A DNA stretch of 64,000 nucleotides from positions 73,439,533 to 73,503,532 of the forward strand of contig NC_089584.1 of NCBI RefSeq assembly GCF_019320115.1, written 5' to 3'. The notes beneath the pieces were generated by a model. It was not told the origin of the DNA and did not search any database. It saw nothing but the letters and a program-made list of their open reading frames with translations. Position numbers and translations under genes: made by a program. The first letter of the stretch is position 1; each line of letters begins with the position of its first letter. The stretch is from Miscanthus floridulus. Taxonomy: Eukaryota > Streptophyta > Magnoliopsida > Poales > Poaceae. Shown here piece by piece: positions 45,371 to 57,100 of this stretch.

Positions 45371-46285
45371 CTATATTGACGCCAGAAACTCTGGAAAATT
45401 TTCTAATAAGTAATCTTCTGATTCCCAAGTAGCTTCTTCTTCTTAATGTTGATTCCATTGTATCTTCTTGAACTTGATTGTCCTTCTTCGAGTAACACAA
45501 TCTTTCTGATCCAAAACTCGGATAGGATATTCTAAATAAGTCAAATCTGGTTCAAGTTCCACTCCTTCAACCTCAATATTCTGCTCAGGCACTCGGAGAC
45601 ACTTCTTCAATTGAGAAACATGGAACACATCATGCACAGCTGTGAGATGTTCAGGTAATTTCAAGTGATATGCCACTTTTCCATACCTCTCCAAAATTTG
45701 ATATGGTCCAATATATCGAGGTGCCAACTTGCCTTTAACACCAAAATGGGTAACTCCCTTCATTGGTGACACTTTCAGATATACAAAATCTCCTTTGTTA
45801 AACACCAATGGTCTACGTCGTTTATCCGCATAACTCTTTTGTCAGGATTAAGCTATCTTCAAATTACTTTGTATTTGCTTAACCTTGTCTTCTGTTTCTT
45901 TCACAAGGTTAACCCCAAAGAATCTTCTTTCTCCAGACTGAGACCAACTCAGCGATGTTCTGCACCTACGACCATAGAGTGCTTCAAATGGAGCCATTCT
46001 AATGCTTTCCTGATAACTATTGTTGTATGAGAACTCGGCCAAAGGCATTCATCCCACTTTTTGGAATAGTTAAGAACACAACATCTTAACATATCTTCAA
46101 GTACTTGATTGACTCTTTCAGTCTGACCATCAGTCTGGGAATGATAAGCTGTACTGTACAGAAGTTTGGTACCTAACGAAGCATGTAAGTGTTTCCAAAA
46201 GCTAGAGATGAACTGTGTACCCCTATCTAACACTATGGTCTTTGGTACTCTATGTAAGCTCATGATTCTTGCTAAGTACATCTTG
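45371..46285 (-). pseudogene. gypsy-3 integrase core end, C-terminal domain and chromodomain
   Basis: From the second catalytic Asp (VLDRGTQF) and the Glu in QTDGQTERVN, through PLAEFSYNNSYQ, to the basic domain (GDFVYLKVSPMKG, LAPRYIGPY, FHVSQLKKCL). It ends in a chromodomain-like tail (EEEATWESEDYLLENFPEF). A TAA near 45443 replaces one residue just before the chromodomain. Frame changes occur near 46050 and 45835. The TAG at 45371 ends the polyprotein. Confidence 0.86.
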
Positions 46286-46930
46286 GCATATTAGATCATA
46301 GGATATATAGTCTTGACAGGAAGAAAATGTGCTGACTTAGTGAGTCGATCTATAATAACCCATACTGAGTCAAATCCCTTGGATGTCTTGGGTAGACCAA
46401 CAATAAAGTCCATACTTATGTCCTCCCACTTCCAAGATGGAATAGGTAATGGTTGTAATTCACCAGCAGACCTCAAATATATAGCTTTCACCTTTTGACA
46501 AGTATCACACTTTGCTATATATCTAGCAATCTCTATTTTCATTTTAGTCCACTAGAATCTTTGATTCAAGTCATGGTACATCTTGTTGCTTCCTGGATGG
46601 ATAGATAACCTAGTAGCATGTGCCTCGTCTAGAATTGACTGCTGCAACTTAGGAACCTTTGGCACCACCAGGCGATCCTTGAACCATAGCACACCTTCAT
46701 CATCTATGCTAAAGCATTCTGCTTTTCCATTCTTGACTCTTTCCTTGATATGGGCTATACCCTTGTTTTCCTTCTGAGCAGCAACAACTTGATCTCGAAT
46801 ATTGGCTTCAACAATTATGTTGGTCAAGCTACCTTGTTGAATTACTTCTACATTCAATTTCTCCATTTCTTGGCATAAAGTCAAACCCATTGTTCTCACT
46901 GCCAGACAATTGCAATAACTTTTGCGACTA
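46286..46930 (-). pseudogene. gypsy-3 integrase zinc finger and start of core
   Basis: Contains the HHCC finger (EAHATRLSIHPG ... CDTCQKVKA) and the first catalytic Asp in ISMDFIVGLP. Upstream is the linker with VLWFKDRLVVP. Stops near 46551 and 46290 break it. Confidence 0.84.
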
Positions 46931-48066
46931 AGGGCATCTACAACAAATTTGCTTTACCGGGGTGATAATGTACTTCCAAGTTATAATCTTTAATCAGTTC
47001 TAACCATCTTCTTTGTCGCATGTTCAACTCTGACTGAGTAAAGATATACTTTAAGCTTTTGTGGTCTGTATACATATGGCACGTATTACGAAGCAGGTAA
47101 TGCCGCCAAATCTTCAGAGCATGAACCATAGCTGCTAACTCTAGATCATGAGTCAGATAGTGTTCTTCATGTTGCTTAAGTTGCCTAGATGCATAAGCAA
47201 TGACTCGGCCTTCTTGCATCAACACACATCCAATACCAATACCTGAAGCATCACAATAAACATTAAATGGCTTCTCGATATCAGGTTGGGCTAATACTGG
47301 TGCAGTAGTCAACAATCTCTTCAAAGTCTGAAAACTTGACTTGGTTCTTCAACAATTCAGTTATGGACTTTGATACTTTAGAGAAATCTAGAATAAACTG
47401 ACGGTAATACCCCGCCAATCCTAGAAAACTCCAAACTTGATGAACTATGGTTGGTGGTTTCCAATCAAGCACATCCTTCACTTTGCTTGAATCAACTACA
47501 ACGCCTTCAACTGACAAGACATGTCCAAGAAATTATACTTCCTTAAGCCAGAAATCACATTTGCTGAACTTGGCATATAGTTGATGTTCTCTCAAACGGG
47601 TCAGAACAATTCTGAGATGTTCCGCATGTTCTTTCTTATTCTTGGAATATACTAGAATGTCATCAATAAACACCACTACAAACTTGTCTAGCTCAGGCAT
47701 GAATACTGAATTCATCAGATACATGAAATGAGCTGGAGCATTTATCAAACCAAAAGACATTACCAAGTATTCATATAATCCATATCTTGTGGTAAATGCC
47801 GTTTTGGGAATATCTTCAGGCTTTATCTTGATTTGGTGATATCCTGACCTCAAATCTATCTTGGAGAAAACTTTGGCTCTGGCCAATTAATCAAAAAGCA
47901 AATCTATCCGAGGTAATGGATACTTATTCTTGATGGTCACTTCATTCAACAGACGATAGTCGACACATAACCTCAGGGTCTCATCTTTCTTTTTCACAAA
48001 AATTGCCGGACATCCCCAAGGTGATGAACTAGGTTGGATAAACCCCTTCTCAATCAATTCTTGTAA
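46931..48066 (-). pseudogene. gypsy-3 reverse transcriptase and RNase H
   Basis: RT has [15 protein letters not shown], the FIDDIL box and [14 protein letters not shown]. RNase H has [11 protein letters not shown] and an intact [11 protein letters not shown]. Between them, after LLKNQVKF, a short deletion (about 20 nt) shifts the frame. The RNase H frame starts again at [15 protein letters not shown]. Stops at about 47530 and 47887 also interrupt RT; the latter is at a Gln position. Confidence 0.87.
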
Positions 48067-48699
48067 CTAAGTCTTCAACTCAGCCAATTCCTTAGGTGGC
48101 ATCCTATAAGCTCTTTGAGAAATCGGAGCTGTTCTAGGTTGCAACTCTATGTTAAACTGTACATCCCTATCAGGTGGTAGACTGGGTAAATCTTTAGGAA
48201 ACACATCCAAAAATTCACACACTACCGGGATATCTCTAATTTCTTTGACAGCAGTTGCACATATCTTGCCCACTGATCTTCTTAAGGTTGGAAGTTGGAT
48301 GAGAAGTTGAGAAGTACTATCAGGCAAACTTACCCTTAAAGTTCTATTCAAAGCATCTATAACAGCCTTATGCTGATACATCCAATTCATTCCCAAGATT
48401 ACATCTATATCTTGATCCTTAAGGATAATCATGGTAGTGGGAAAAATATGCCCACTCAGGTTTATGGGTACCTGGTGTACCATTTCCTTAGTACACAGAC
48501 GTCCCCCGGGCGACTGTATAAAGAAATTTTCCTTTGTTGCCCCAATTAAAATTTCATACTTCATGACAAATGTTCTATTGATGAATGAATGCGATGCGCC
48601 AGAATCAAAAAGTATAACTACGGGGTGATTGGCAATAGGAAACATACCCATCATCACTGGCTCCCCTTCCAGAATTTCTCCAGCTTGAATATAGAACAC
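48067..48699 (-). pseudogene. gypsy-3 aspartic protease
   Basis: Active-site VILFDSGASHSF, second motif IDVILGMNWM, then the linker EFLDVFPKDLPSLPP. This segment is open over 210 codons and looks intact apart from the stop near 48067 that separates it from RT. Confidence 0.87.
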
Positions 48700-49844
48700 C
48701 CGTCCTGTCTTCCTCTCATCTTTGCCCTTCTGAGCATTCTGATTGGGGTTCTTGTTTGGTGCCTGACCCTGTTGTTGATTGGCAGGGGCCTTCTGATAAT
48801 TTTGATTAGCCTACCTGGGATATGGACATTCCCTGGAGAAATGACCAGTCCTTCCACAATTGTAACACGGATAGTTGTGACCCTAGGACGTTGGAGCATT
48901 GCCACCAGGAGCATTGGTCGACTATGAATTTGGGTAGGTTATAGCAGGACGGACATTTAACTATTGCCCGGCTTGGGACTACGACGGATGATAAGAAGGA
49001 TGATTATGATGTACTGGATGATAAATCACCCTCTGCCTCTTCTAATTTCCTCCAAAGGATCCAGACGGCATACTCTTTTTTGTCTTTAGCTCCTTATGCT
49101 GCCGATACTTTGCCTCTGAAGCAATTGCAATATTTACTGCCTCATGGTAAGTGACATTGGTACAGGTGGTCATCATAGTCTGCAATTTGGTATTCAGGCC
49201 TTTCATAAACCACCTCTTCTTCTTAGCATTAGTATTGACATGTTCAGATGCATATTGTGACATGTGATTGAATCTTCCCACATACTGCATCACTGTTTGA
49301 TCTCCTTGCTTCAAAGCAAGGAATTCATCCAGCTTCATAGCCATAACTCCTTTGGGATATAATGGGCTCTGAAGGCGGTATGGAACTCAGCCCAGGTTAT
49401 TGGAATGCCAACTGGTTGCATAGCCACTAAGTTTGCCCACCAAGCACTTGCTGCTCCTCTAAGTTGCTGAGCGACAAACGCAGGTTTCTGATACTCCGTG
49501 CATGGAATAAGATCAAATTTCTGCTCCATGGTTCAAAGCCAGTCATCAGCCTCCAATGGTTCATCTGCCTTGGTGAACACCGGTGGTCTTGTGTCTGTAA
49601 AATCAACATATGTAGCCTCCTGTCTGTTATGGTGGTGACCACAGTTTCTGTGCATCTGATTCTGATTACTCTGAGCTATCTCATGAAGCAAAAGAGAATT
49701 TTTGGCCGTCACATTGATAAGTGCGGTTATAGCATCAGCCAGATTTGTTGGAACTAGTGGCAGATCTAGAATACCATCCTCATCTTGTGAAGTTCCAGGA
49801 ATATACGAACCCCACGTACGATGCATCTGCTCATAATAAACCAA
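48700..49844 (-). pseudogene. gypsy-3 gag with zinc knuckle
   Basis: Starts near MVYYEQMHRTWGSYIPGTSQ. The capsid block contains AAQQLRGAASAWW-type sequence (seen as QQLRGAASAWWANL), FRAHYIPKELW, and MKLDEFLALKQGDQTVMQYV. A complete CCHC knuckle, CYNCGRTGHFSREC, lies near 48830-48872. Stops at 49533 (where a Trp or Gln is expected) and 49040 and frame changes near 49335 break it. It packages element RNA. Confidence 0.85.
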
Positions 49845-50004
49845 ACTTTATTCACAAGTCTTTATTGATTTGCACCAAAGCTTACTCCAGACACATTACA
49901 TAGAGTTTACTTAATATAAACACAAACCCGCAAGTACCAAAACAAGACTACATAACTTAACTAGAACTAACTATTATACAACTCTACTCCTTTCCTTGAT
50001 TACT

Positions 50005-50577
50005 TCAAACTTTAGGCTCGGTATCCATTCCGGAATTATTACCGCCTTCATTATCACTTTCATCGATCATTACTAATTCTTCAGGATCTTCTTCTTCTTC
50101 TTCTTCTTCCGATTCATCATCATCGGCAAGGATGACACTAGGGTCCATGGCATCAGCTTGGGGCTCATGATTTGGATTTAGTAGATTGCTAAGCCTATGA
50201 ACTTCCTCATGTAGATAAGTATTATGTTTTTCTAAATCTTCTACATAGAATTCTAGCTCATGAGTTCTAGCTCTAGCTATATTTTCCCTATGCCATGCTT
50301 CATTCCTTCCCTCCACTGTATGAACTAACATACTTTCGCAGTTCCTATGCGCGGTGGTGAGATGCCTCAATTGATCCTGTAATTCTCCTACCTGTATAGC
50401 ATCCAAAGCCCTATCTCTAGTAGCTTGTGCTAACTCTACAGAAATCCTCTATATCTCTACCTGGGGATCAGGCCTAGAGCTGCTACTGCTAACACCGTCA
50501 TTCCTAGGGGCAAGTTGGTGATGAGGAACTCCTTTGGGTCCAGTGGACTTATGGGGCGTCATCTTGGTATGAGCCAT
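50005..50577 (-). pseudogene. Accessory ORF upstream of gag: histone-H3-tail-like N-terminus, coiled coil, acidic tail
   Basis: The minus-strand ATG at 50577 opens MAHTKMTPHKSTGPKG, followed by VPHHQLAPR. Aligned with the histone H3 tail (ARTKQTARKSTGGK...QLA), Ala1, Thr3, Lys4, Thr6, Lys9, Ser10, Thr11, Gly12 and Lys14 coincide. With one inserted residue, so do Pro16, Gln19, Leu20 and Ala21. The H3 Arg2 and Arg8 positions are His with CAT codons, one transition from CGT. A Ser-rich linker follows, then a predicted coiled coil (residues about 55-125) and an acidic run of seven Glu. One in-frame TAG lies at codon 43 (50449-50451). It sits between the primer site and gag, about 190 codons. Function is unknown, and the H3 resemblance is my own alignment. 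Confidence 0.72.
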
Positions 50578-50966
50578 ACTGTAGGAAGCCAATTTAATCC
50601 AAATAAGATCATTTGATCAAAGTCTAAAGAGCAGCTATGATGGATTATATTACTCAAACCAGACTCACTACTCAACTCCAGACTCAGAGGTGAAGGAAGT
50701 AACTAGTAAATTAATCATGATGCATGAATCGTTCTTATAAACAAAAACATCAAAGTTTATAATGCACATAAACAACATTTATTTTTATATAGGGCATAGT
50801 AAGATTACTACTCCACCACGCAAAACCTTTTTAATTAAATAAGGAATGGTGAGAAAGAAATAAGATAAGTCAAAAGCAATTTGGACCAAATTATCAAGTT
50901 AAATTTAGTCATCCAAATCATTTTGAAGTTTTTGTAAAACAATACAACAAAAACCTTGTAACGATC

Positions 50967-50978
50967 GCTCCGATACCA
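50967..50978 (-). promoter_or_regulatory. Primer-binding site of gypsy-3
   Basis: On the minus strand TGGTATCGGAGC, one mismatch from the initiator tRNA-Met complement, three bases after the LTR end. Confidence 0.87.
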
Positions 50979-50981
50979 TTC

Positions 50982-53900
50982 TGTGGTAGAACCTCCTAAA
51001 TTATAGGGTCCACATGCACCTATCACTGTCCGACGACCTTTGACATCTGTGCATATGTTTCCGGTAACTTAAGAAGACTGTCGGGTGTCCTCGGGGAACC
51101 CCGAATCATCCATGATTTCCAAGCAGGATCACGTTACAGAGTCATTGCAGTATTACAACATTTATTCAAATATCTACACCAGAGTAAAAATAGCGAAAGT
51201 CTTACAATAACATAATTTACAAATAGTAGCTTCAAACCTCACAACTAAGTTTGATGATTATTACAAAATGAAATAGTGGAGTGGCATTATAATATAGTAC
51301 AAAACACACAATGAAACTGCCCTGCCCAAGGGCCACACATTTACTTCTCATCATCATCACAAGGAACAACCGTCATGCAGCATGATCCAAAACAGATCTG
51401 CTCATGAGCCTCACCTACAACAAGGGGTCAACAAACCCTGAGTATAAAAGTACTCAACAAGACTTAACCGAAATAAAACTGAAAAGACTCAGGAATGCAG
51501 GCTTAAGGATTCAAGGTATGGTTTTAGCAATAATCAAAGTTATTTTGCGTAAAAGCTCTTTAACAAAATTCTTTATTTCAACAGTTAAAATTTCATAAGT
51601 ACCACATACGAATCTGCCATGATCCGTAATGAGATCATGAACTTCATATCAATCTCTTTCTCAAACCTTACTCAAGTTCTAGTTATTAATTACTACGATG
51701 ATGAACAGTGAGTTGAGTCTCCATAACCGAGGAGCAACGATGATTCGAACCGATTAAGCCCAGCTGGGGATTCCAGACCACACGACATATGCAGATCTCC
51801 GATCTACATATACCAACCTACTCTCGGATCCTCTAAAACAAGAACGGGTCCGCACCACCTGAAAATACAGTACTCCACCATTCCAGCCCATGGCCATGTG
51901 GGTACACGCTATTCCCGCCATCTCTCCACTCCCAGTGCGCGAGTAGCCATTCTCGTACTAGAATCGCCAAGTTAAGGCTTACCGGAGTATGTGGTTAGTA
52001 CTACAAATTCTCACCTCATGCAATTCAACAACAGACGTGCCTTAATCGACATAGGCGGAAAGAATCCGCTCACAAGACCTCCATGTCTTGTGGCTCACAC
52101 ACACCGAGTCCGCCCGGTCTAGATTTATTACTCCACATTCCCATATCACATGATAACTTAAGTAACCAAAGTTCCATATAAAACTTGCAGGTGGCAGGTA
52201 ATCACCCGACTTTCATCGTTCTAAGCATAGCTAAGCAAAACTAGGCATATACGAATTTAAAACTAGTAATATGGTAAGTATGGAATAACAAGGTTGGTAA
52301 TGTACCAATTTGGTTTGTACTTGACTCCTAATCACTTAATGTAGTAAAAAGAAGCAAAAACAAAATCAATTTGAAAAATACAAGTTAGGGTTGTATGCAT
52401 TCGGGGCTTGCCTTCGTTGACGGAAAAGTCCGGTTCCTGCGACGTTTCACAAGTATTCGATCCGACCTCAACAAATGGACTAACTTCCTCAGCAACTTGG
52501 TTAACTATCACGTGTTCACCTTCGTTCACTACACGTAGTTGCAATACCATGTTTAACATGATGCAGAATACGAAACATGATGCTTGATGATGATGCAAAA
52601 TTTAACAATTCGAATACAACTTTCCTTCGCGGTACAGTGGCAAGTCAAACTAATTAAACCTTTTTCGCAACACCCAAATCAATTACCAAGGATCATTATC
52701 AACTAATAACCCAAGGACATCACTCAATCAAAAATTCAAACAAAACCTAAACACTAAAGGTTACTATTTGCTTTTATGAATTAATTAATTAATTAAGAAT
52801 TATGAAATAAATCAACTTGTTCCAATTGACCTCAAAATTTTTGTAAATGTTCATTACATGATAACTAAGTGGCACAACAAATTTCATAATTTTTGGATAA
52901 ATAAATAAGCCTAGAAAAATCATGGAAATTCATTTATTAATTAATTGAGCAATTTTTATCACATTCAAAAATTACTGAAAAACATTATTTCATATTTTTC
53001 TTAAATATTATACATCACAGAGAAGTCACACAAATTTTTCATAATTTTTGGAGCTCTAAATAAATCTACACAAAAATAACAAATTACATCACTATTTATT
53101 CAAATCTGAAAATAGAAAAATCCATTTTGAACTACACAGCCACTGACATCCGGGTCCCACCTGTCATCCCCAACCTCCGGCTTTGACCGCGACGGCGATG
53201 GCGCTGACCGGTGCTAACTCGCCGAAGGTGAGTCCAACGACGACGGCCAAAGTACCAAAACACTCACAACAACATGGAGCATCGATTGGAGACACTAGTT
53301 AACTCAATCACGGCACGATTCAAGGCTGACGCCGGCCATGGCGGACACGGTGGCACGGTAGCGCTACGCCAGCGACGTGAAACCAGTAGAGCTTAAACAA
53401 AGGATCCAGGAAGCACCAGTAGCTCACCTCGAACGCGTTGAAGCAAGAAGCGAGGTCGGAGAAGCAACGAAGAGGTGTGACGACAACCACGGTGATCACG
53501 GCGGAGCAAAGATCGTCGGTGAGGGAGAACCGGCGACTGCAGTGATCAAAACGAGCAAGCAACAAAGGATTAAGCACCACAGCATCGAGACGAAGCCGTA
53601 GGCGCACAGATCACGGACAACGGTTCACCGGAGGATGCTGGCCGCGGAGAAACGTAATCTCGGGTGAGGTGGCCGGCCGCAAGGAAGAAAGCAACGAACG
53701 GTGAACTCACGACGAAATCAATCGACCAGAGCTAGCTGGCTAGGTGCACAAGGAGTAGGCGAAGCTATCTAGTGCTATGCCGCGACGGTGAAGACGCTAC
53801 CCGCAACGGTGCGAGCTCGCCGGAGATGAGCCCGGCGACGGGAAAACAGAGGAGAAGGAAACGGCAATGACAACGGCGGCTCAGGTTATAAAGGATGGCC

Positions 53901-54570
53901 AAGAAGCGCAAGGAAGCCATGGTGAAGCCATTTCCCTCGCCAGCGCGACGCCCAGACGGCCACGCGTGCGACTAGAAGCAAGCCGAAGGATCGCCGGCAA
54001 TGTAGCAAGAGCGGTGAACACTGTTCAACGAAATTACAGAATTGCCATCCAGTTTAAAATCCAAATTACTCCCAAATTTGTATAACAACTCAAAAATCTC
54101 CAAAAATAAAAGTTGTTCAAAATTAAAAGTTCTACAACTTTGCTTTTTATAACCAACCCCAAATTCGGTCTAGATTTTGAAATGAACTTTTGAATTCGAA
54201 TAGGGGAAATTTAACGAATTACGCCTTTTCGAATTACTCCAAATTTTTTCATGACAACTTTGAAAACTCCAAAAACAAACTTTGTATAACTTGTCAAGCT
54301 CTACACTTTTGCTTTTGGGCTCAACCCCAAAATATGCTTAGATTTGAAATTAGTTTTCAGGGTAGGATTTAAATGCTGAAAATCAGAGTTTTCGAAATTT
54401 CAAATCAATACAAAGATTTCGAACTTGATTCAAACAATACCAAGCAATGCTTATAACATAAATGTAAACTTGTTTTAGTGAATGCATACAAAGTTTTCAA
54501 TATGACCAAATGCCTTGCAATGCATATGATGATATGGTAGTTTTAGTATTTAAACACCCGAGGTGTTACA
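50982..54570 (-). repeat. 5' LTR of gypsy-3
   Basis: Plus-strand borders TGTGGTAGAACC and ACCCGAGGTGTTACA. It aligns along its whole length with 41606-45208. Confidence 0.93.
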
Positions 54571-54575
54571 AACAA
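54571..54575. repeat. Target-site duplication AACAA of gypsy-3, right
   Basis: Matches 41601-41605. Confidence 0.92.
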
Positions 54576-55302
54576 GTAGTCTTTTTGCTTTATCAATGGT
54601 TTTGTAATTATAAAAATATCACATAAGTAGAGATTAAAGGCATATATATATATAACATAGATAAGCATAGTTCATCAAAAATAATATAGTTAGCGATGAA
54701 TATTTAATAATTAAATATATCAATTATCTATCATTAGTTGTATAATTTTACCATAAAATTATAAATTATATAAAATAATTTACATTAGTATATAAAAAAG
54801 TTAAAGTATTAAAATAATTTAAAACAACTAAATTAGAAAAATACTAATATAGATATCTATATTATAAGTTTTAGCGGACATAAATATTGGATGATTCGGG
54901 TATTGGTTTCCATTCTCCATCCCTAGGTTGTCGAATGAGCTCGATGATGACTCGGAATCCTACCGAGCCTACTAGATTCACTCAATTGTTTTCCCAGATC
55001 GGTGTTGTAGGTAACCGTTTCCTAGATCGGTGTTGTAGGTATTGGATCCGCACAACAGCAGCCTATAGCACCCCTGACAATGACCTTGAATTGAGGCGCG
55101 ACAGCGAGCACAAAGCACCGTGACGGCAACCAAACAGGTGGCACAACGAGTTGCGGTGGTGTGGCAGCAATAGCGCTTGCAGAGGACACTGCAATGGATG
55201 AGAGGTGTCCAGAGCCAGGGACGCGGGGCTCGATCGTGAAGGCAAATGAAATCATGATTTTTCGAAACTTTTTTTACTTGTGAATTTACTTTAGGCTAAT
55301 AG
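54576..55302. other. AT-rich flank and unassigned sequence right of gypsy-3
   Basis: Strongly AT-rich to about 54880, including a TATATATATATA run near 54638, then mixed sequence. AGATCGGTGTTGTAGGTA is directly duplicated (54996 and 55023). Short open frames (54887-55123 plus) show no known domain. I see no gene. Confidence 0.4.
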
Positions 55303-55311
55303 TTTAAAAAA
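55303..55311. repeat. 9-bp target duplication, left (TTTAAAAAA)
   Basis: Pairs with TTGAAAAAA at 56157-56165 (8 of 9 identical). A 9-bp duplication points to Mutator-type transposition. Confidence 0.65.
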
Positions 55312-56156
55312 GGAAAAAGTCTACTTAACTCCCACCTTTCATACTTGGTCTACTTCACCCTAACTATGAAACCATCTGTTTTACCCCCTGAACTTTTCAA
55401 AACCGTCTATTTTACCCTCTGGCGGTTTTCAGCGGTGGTTGCTACAGTACAGAGGGTTTTGAATTTTAATTTGTTTTATTTATTTTCGGTGAATTTTTGA
55501 AAAATCATAAAATAAAAAATCTAATTTTATTGTACTCCACATGAGTAGATCTACACAGTGAATATATAATACGGTATGCTTTAGTACAAATTTTTTACTG
55601 TAGCCTTAGATTAATTGAAAAATCTAATTTTGTCTGTAATTAATTGGAATAATTCATAGCTGCAGCTTCTATGGTCTAATTATGGTGAAATTTTTATGGT
55701 ACGCTAATTATTGTATGCTTGAACTATAGTAAAAATTTCGTACTCATTGGACTATGTATAACTTAGTTATAGATAAATTCTAATTAATTACAGATAAAAT
55801 TAGATTTTCTAATTAATCTAAAGCTACAAAAAAAAATTTGTACTAAAGCATACTGTATTATATATTCAATGTGTAGATCTACTCACGTGGAGTCCAATAA
55901 AATTAGATTTTTCATTTTATGATTTTTCTACGATTTACTATGATTTTTCAAAAATTCACCGAAAATGAATAAAAAAAAAAAATTTCAAACGCACCGGCAA
56001 TGTAGCAAACGCCGTTACTACTGTAGCAACCGCCGCTGAAAACCGCCCAGGGGTAAAATAAACGGTTTTAGAAAGTTCAGGGGTAAAACAGACGGTTTCA
56101 TAGTTGGGGGTGAAGTAGACCAAGTATAAAATGTGGGGGTTAAACAGACTTTTTGC
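55312..56156. mobile_element. 845-bp fold-back Mutator-type non-autonomous element
   Basis: Left end GGAAAAAGTCTACTTAACTC and the inverse of the right end (GCAAAAAGTCTGTTTAACCC) begin long inverted repeats of roughly 350 bp each. These share the ACTTGGTCTACTTCACCC, AACTATGAAACC and GTTTTACCCC segments and the AAATCTAATTTTATTG block. The centre is about 130 bp, AT-rich. No coding sequence. Imperfect arms and a 9-bp duplication suggest a MULE-type MITE. Confidence 0.75.
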
Positions 56157-56165
56157 TTGAAAAAA

Positions 56166-57100
56166 TGTCCAGGAATATAAAAAAAACATTCCACGTTAAG
56201 TCTAAGAAGCGATTGGTCGCGCTCCGACTCTACCGCGCGACACCAGGCCACGACGGGCCGGCCCAGCAGACAACCCCCTCCCCTCATCCAACGTTGCGGC
56301 CAACACTCCGAGCTCCCAACGCTTTTTCTTTCTCCTTTCGTTCCGACAGCGCATACGGCCAACGAATCCGGCGTTGCTGGCGGAAGCGCAGCCGGCGACC
56401 AATGGTGGACGGAGTTGCGGCGGGCGATGACAGAGGAAGTTCTCGGATTCCGCCGCATGTCCAGATCGCCGCTTGTTCTGCATCTGCCCCGACATGGTTG
56501 GGCTCCGACCCCAACAGCGGTTGTGGCGGCCTGGTGGTCCTCCCCCACCCTGACGGCGGTCATGACGGCTGCTGTCCCTCCAGCCGCGAGCCCGCGAGCG
56601 CCCCTCCCGCTGGGGCTCGCTGGAGGTCGCCGGCCCCGCGCTCCCCGCCCGCTGGTGGTCGCCGGAGGTCGGCCCTGTGCTCCTGCTGCTTGGATCGGAT
56701 GAGCTGTGCTGTTATGCTGGTACTCGTATATTTTGATTCCTGTTCCCAAGGTGTATTCGTTCTGATTTCCTCTGCAAAGATCCGCTGCACAACTGACTCA
56801 CAGATTCGTTCCCCCCTGCTGCTTGGATCTTAAGGCCATCAACATCCCTGCCATGTGTTAAGCATTCATATGTGTAAGATGAAAATAACTGCTAGGTTGC
56901 AGGTGATCAGTTTCCACTGCTAGAGTACAATTTGATTGCAATGTGGTGCATTTGCGTTCAGTCTGATGCAGCAATATTCTGTGAGCCCCCCTTTTAGGTG
57001 ACTGTATGGATGTACATGACGCTTAACTGGAATACAGAATTACGATACTGCATTTTATCAGGAATACTGAGTGAGCATATTGAATGGTCAGATAATGAAA
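56166..57100. other. Unassigned GC-rich segment and 3' flank
   Basis: GC-rich from 56200 to 56700, open on both strands (226 codons plus at 56153-56833, 243 codons minus at 56018-56749). Both frames have low-complexity Pro/Arg/Ser/Gly content and no recognisable motif. One frame even runs through the fold-back element end, so I do not call either a gene. It could be the promoter and first exon of a decayed gene. Confidence 0.35.

Larger units (their letters stand above)
41606..54570 (-). mobile_element. Complete Tekay/Del-type Ty3/gypsy chromovirus (gypsy-3), 12.97 kb
   Basis: LTRs of 3603 bp (41606-45208) and 3589 bp (50982-54570) flank a 5.8 kb interior, with a perfect 5-bp target duplication. 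On the minus strand the order is LTR, primer site, an accessory ORF, gag, protease, RT, RNase H, integrase with chromodomain, polypurine tract, LTR. In sampled stretches the LTRs differ by a few percent, mostly C/T and G/A changes. The frames carry stops and at least one deletion, so the copy is inactive by itself. Confidence 0.94.

Noticed and set aside
56018..56833. 226- and 243-codon frames as a host gene
   Set aside because: They overlap on opposite strands, run into a fold-back element, and are low in complexity. No homology recognised.
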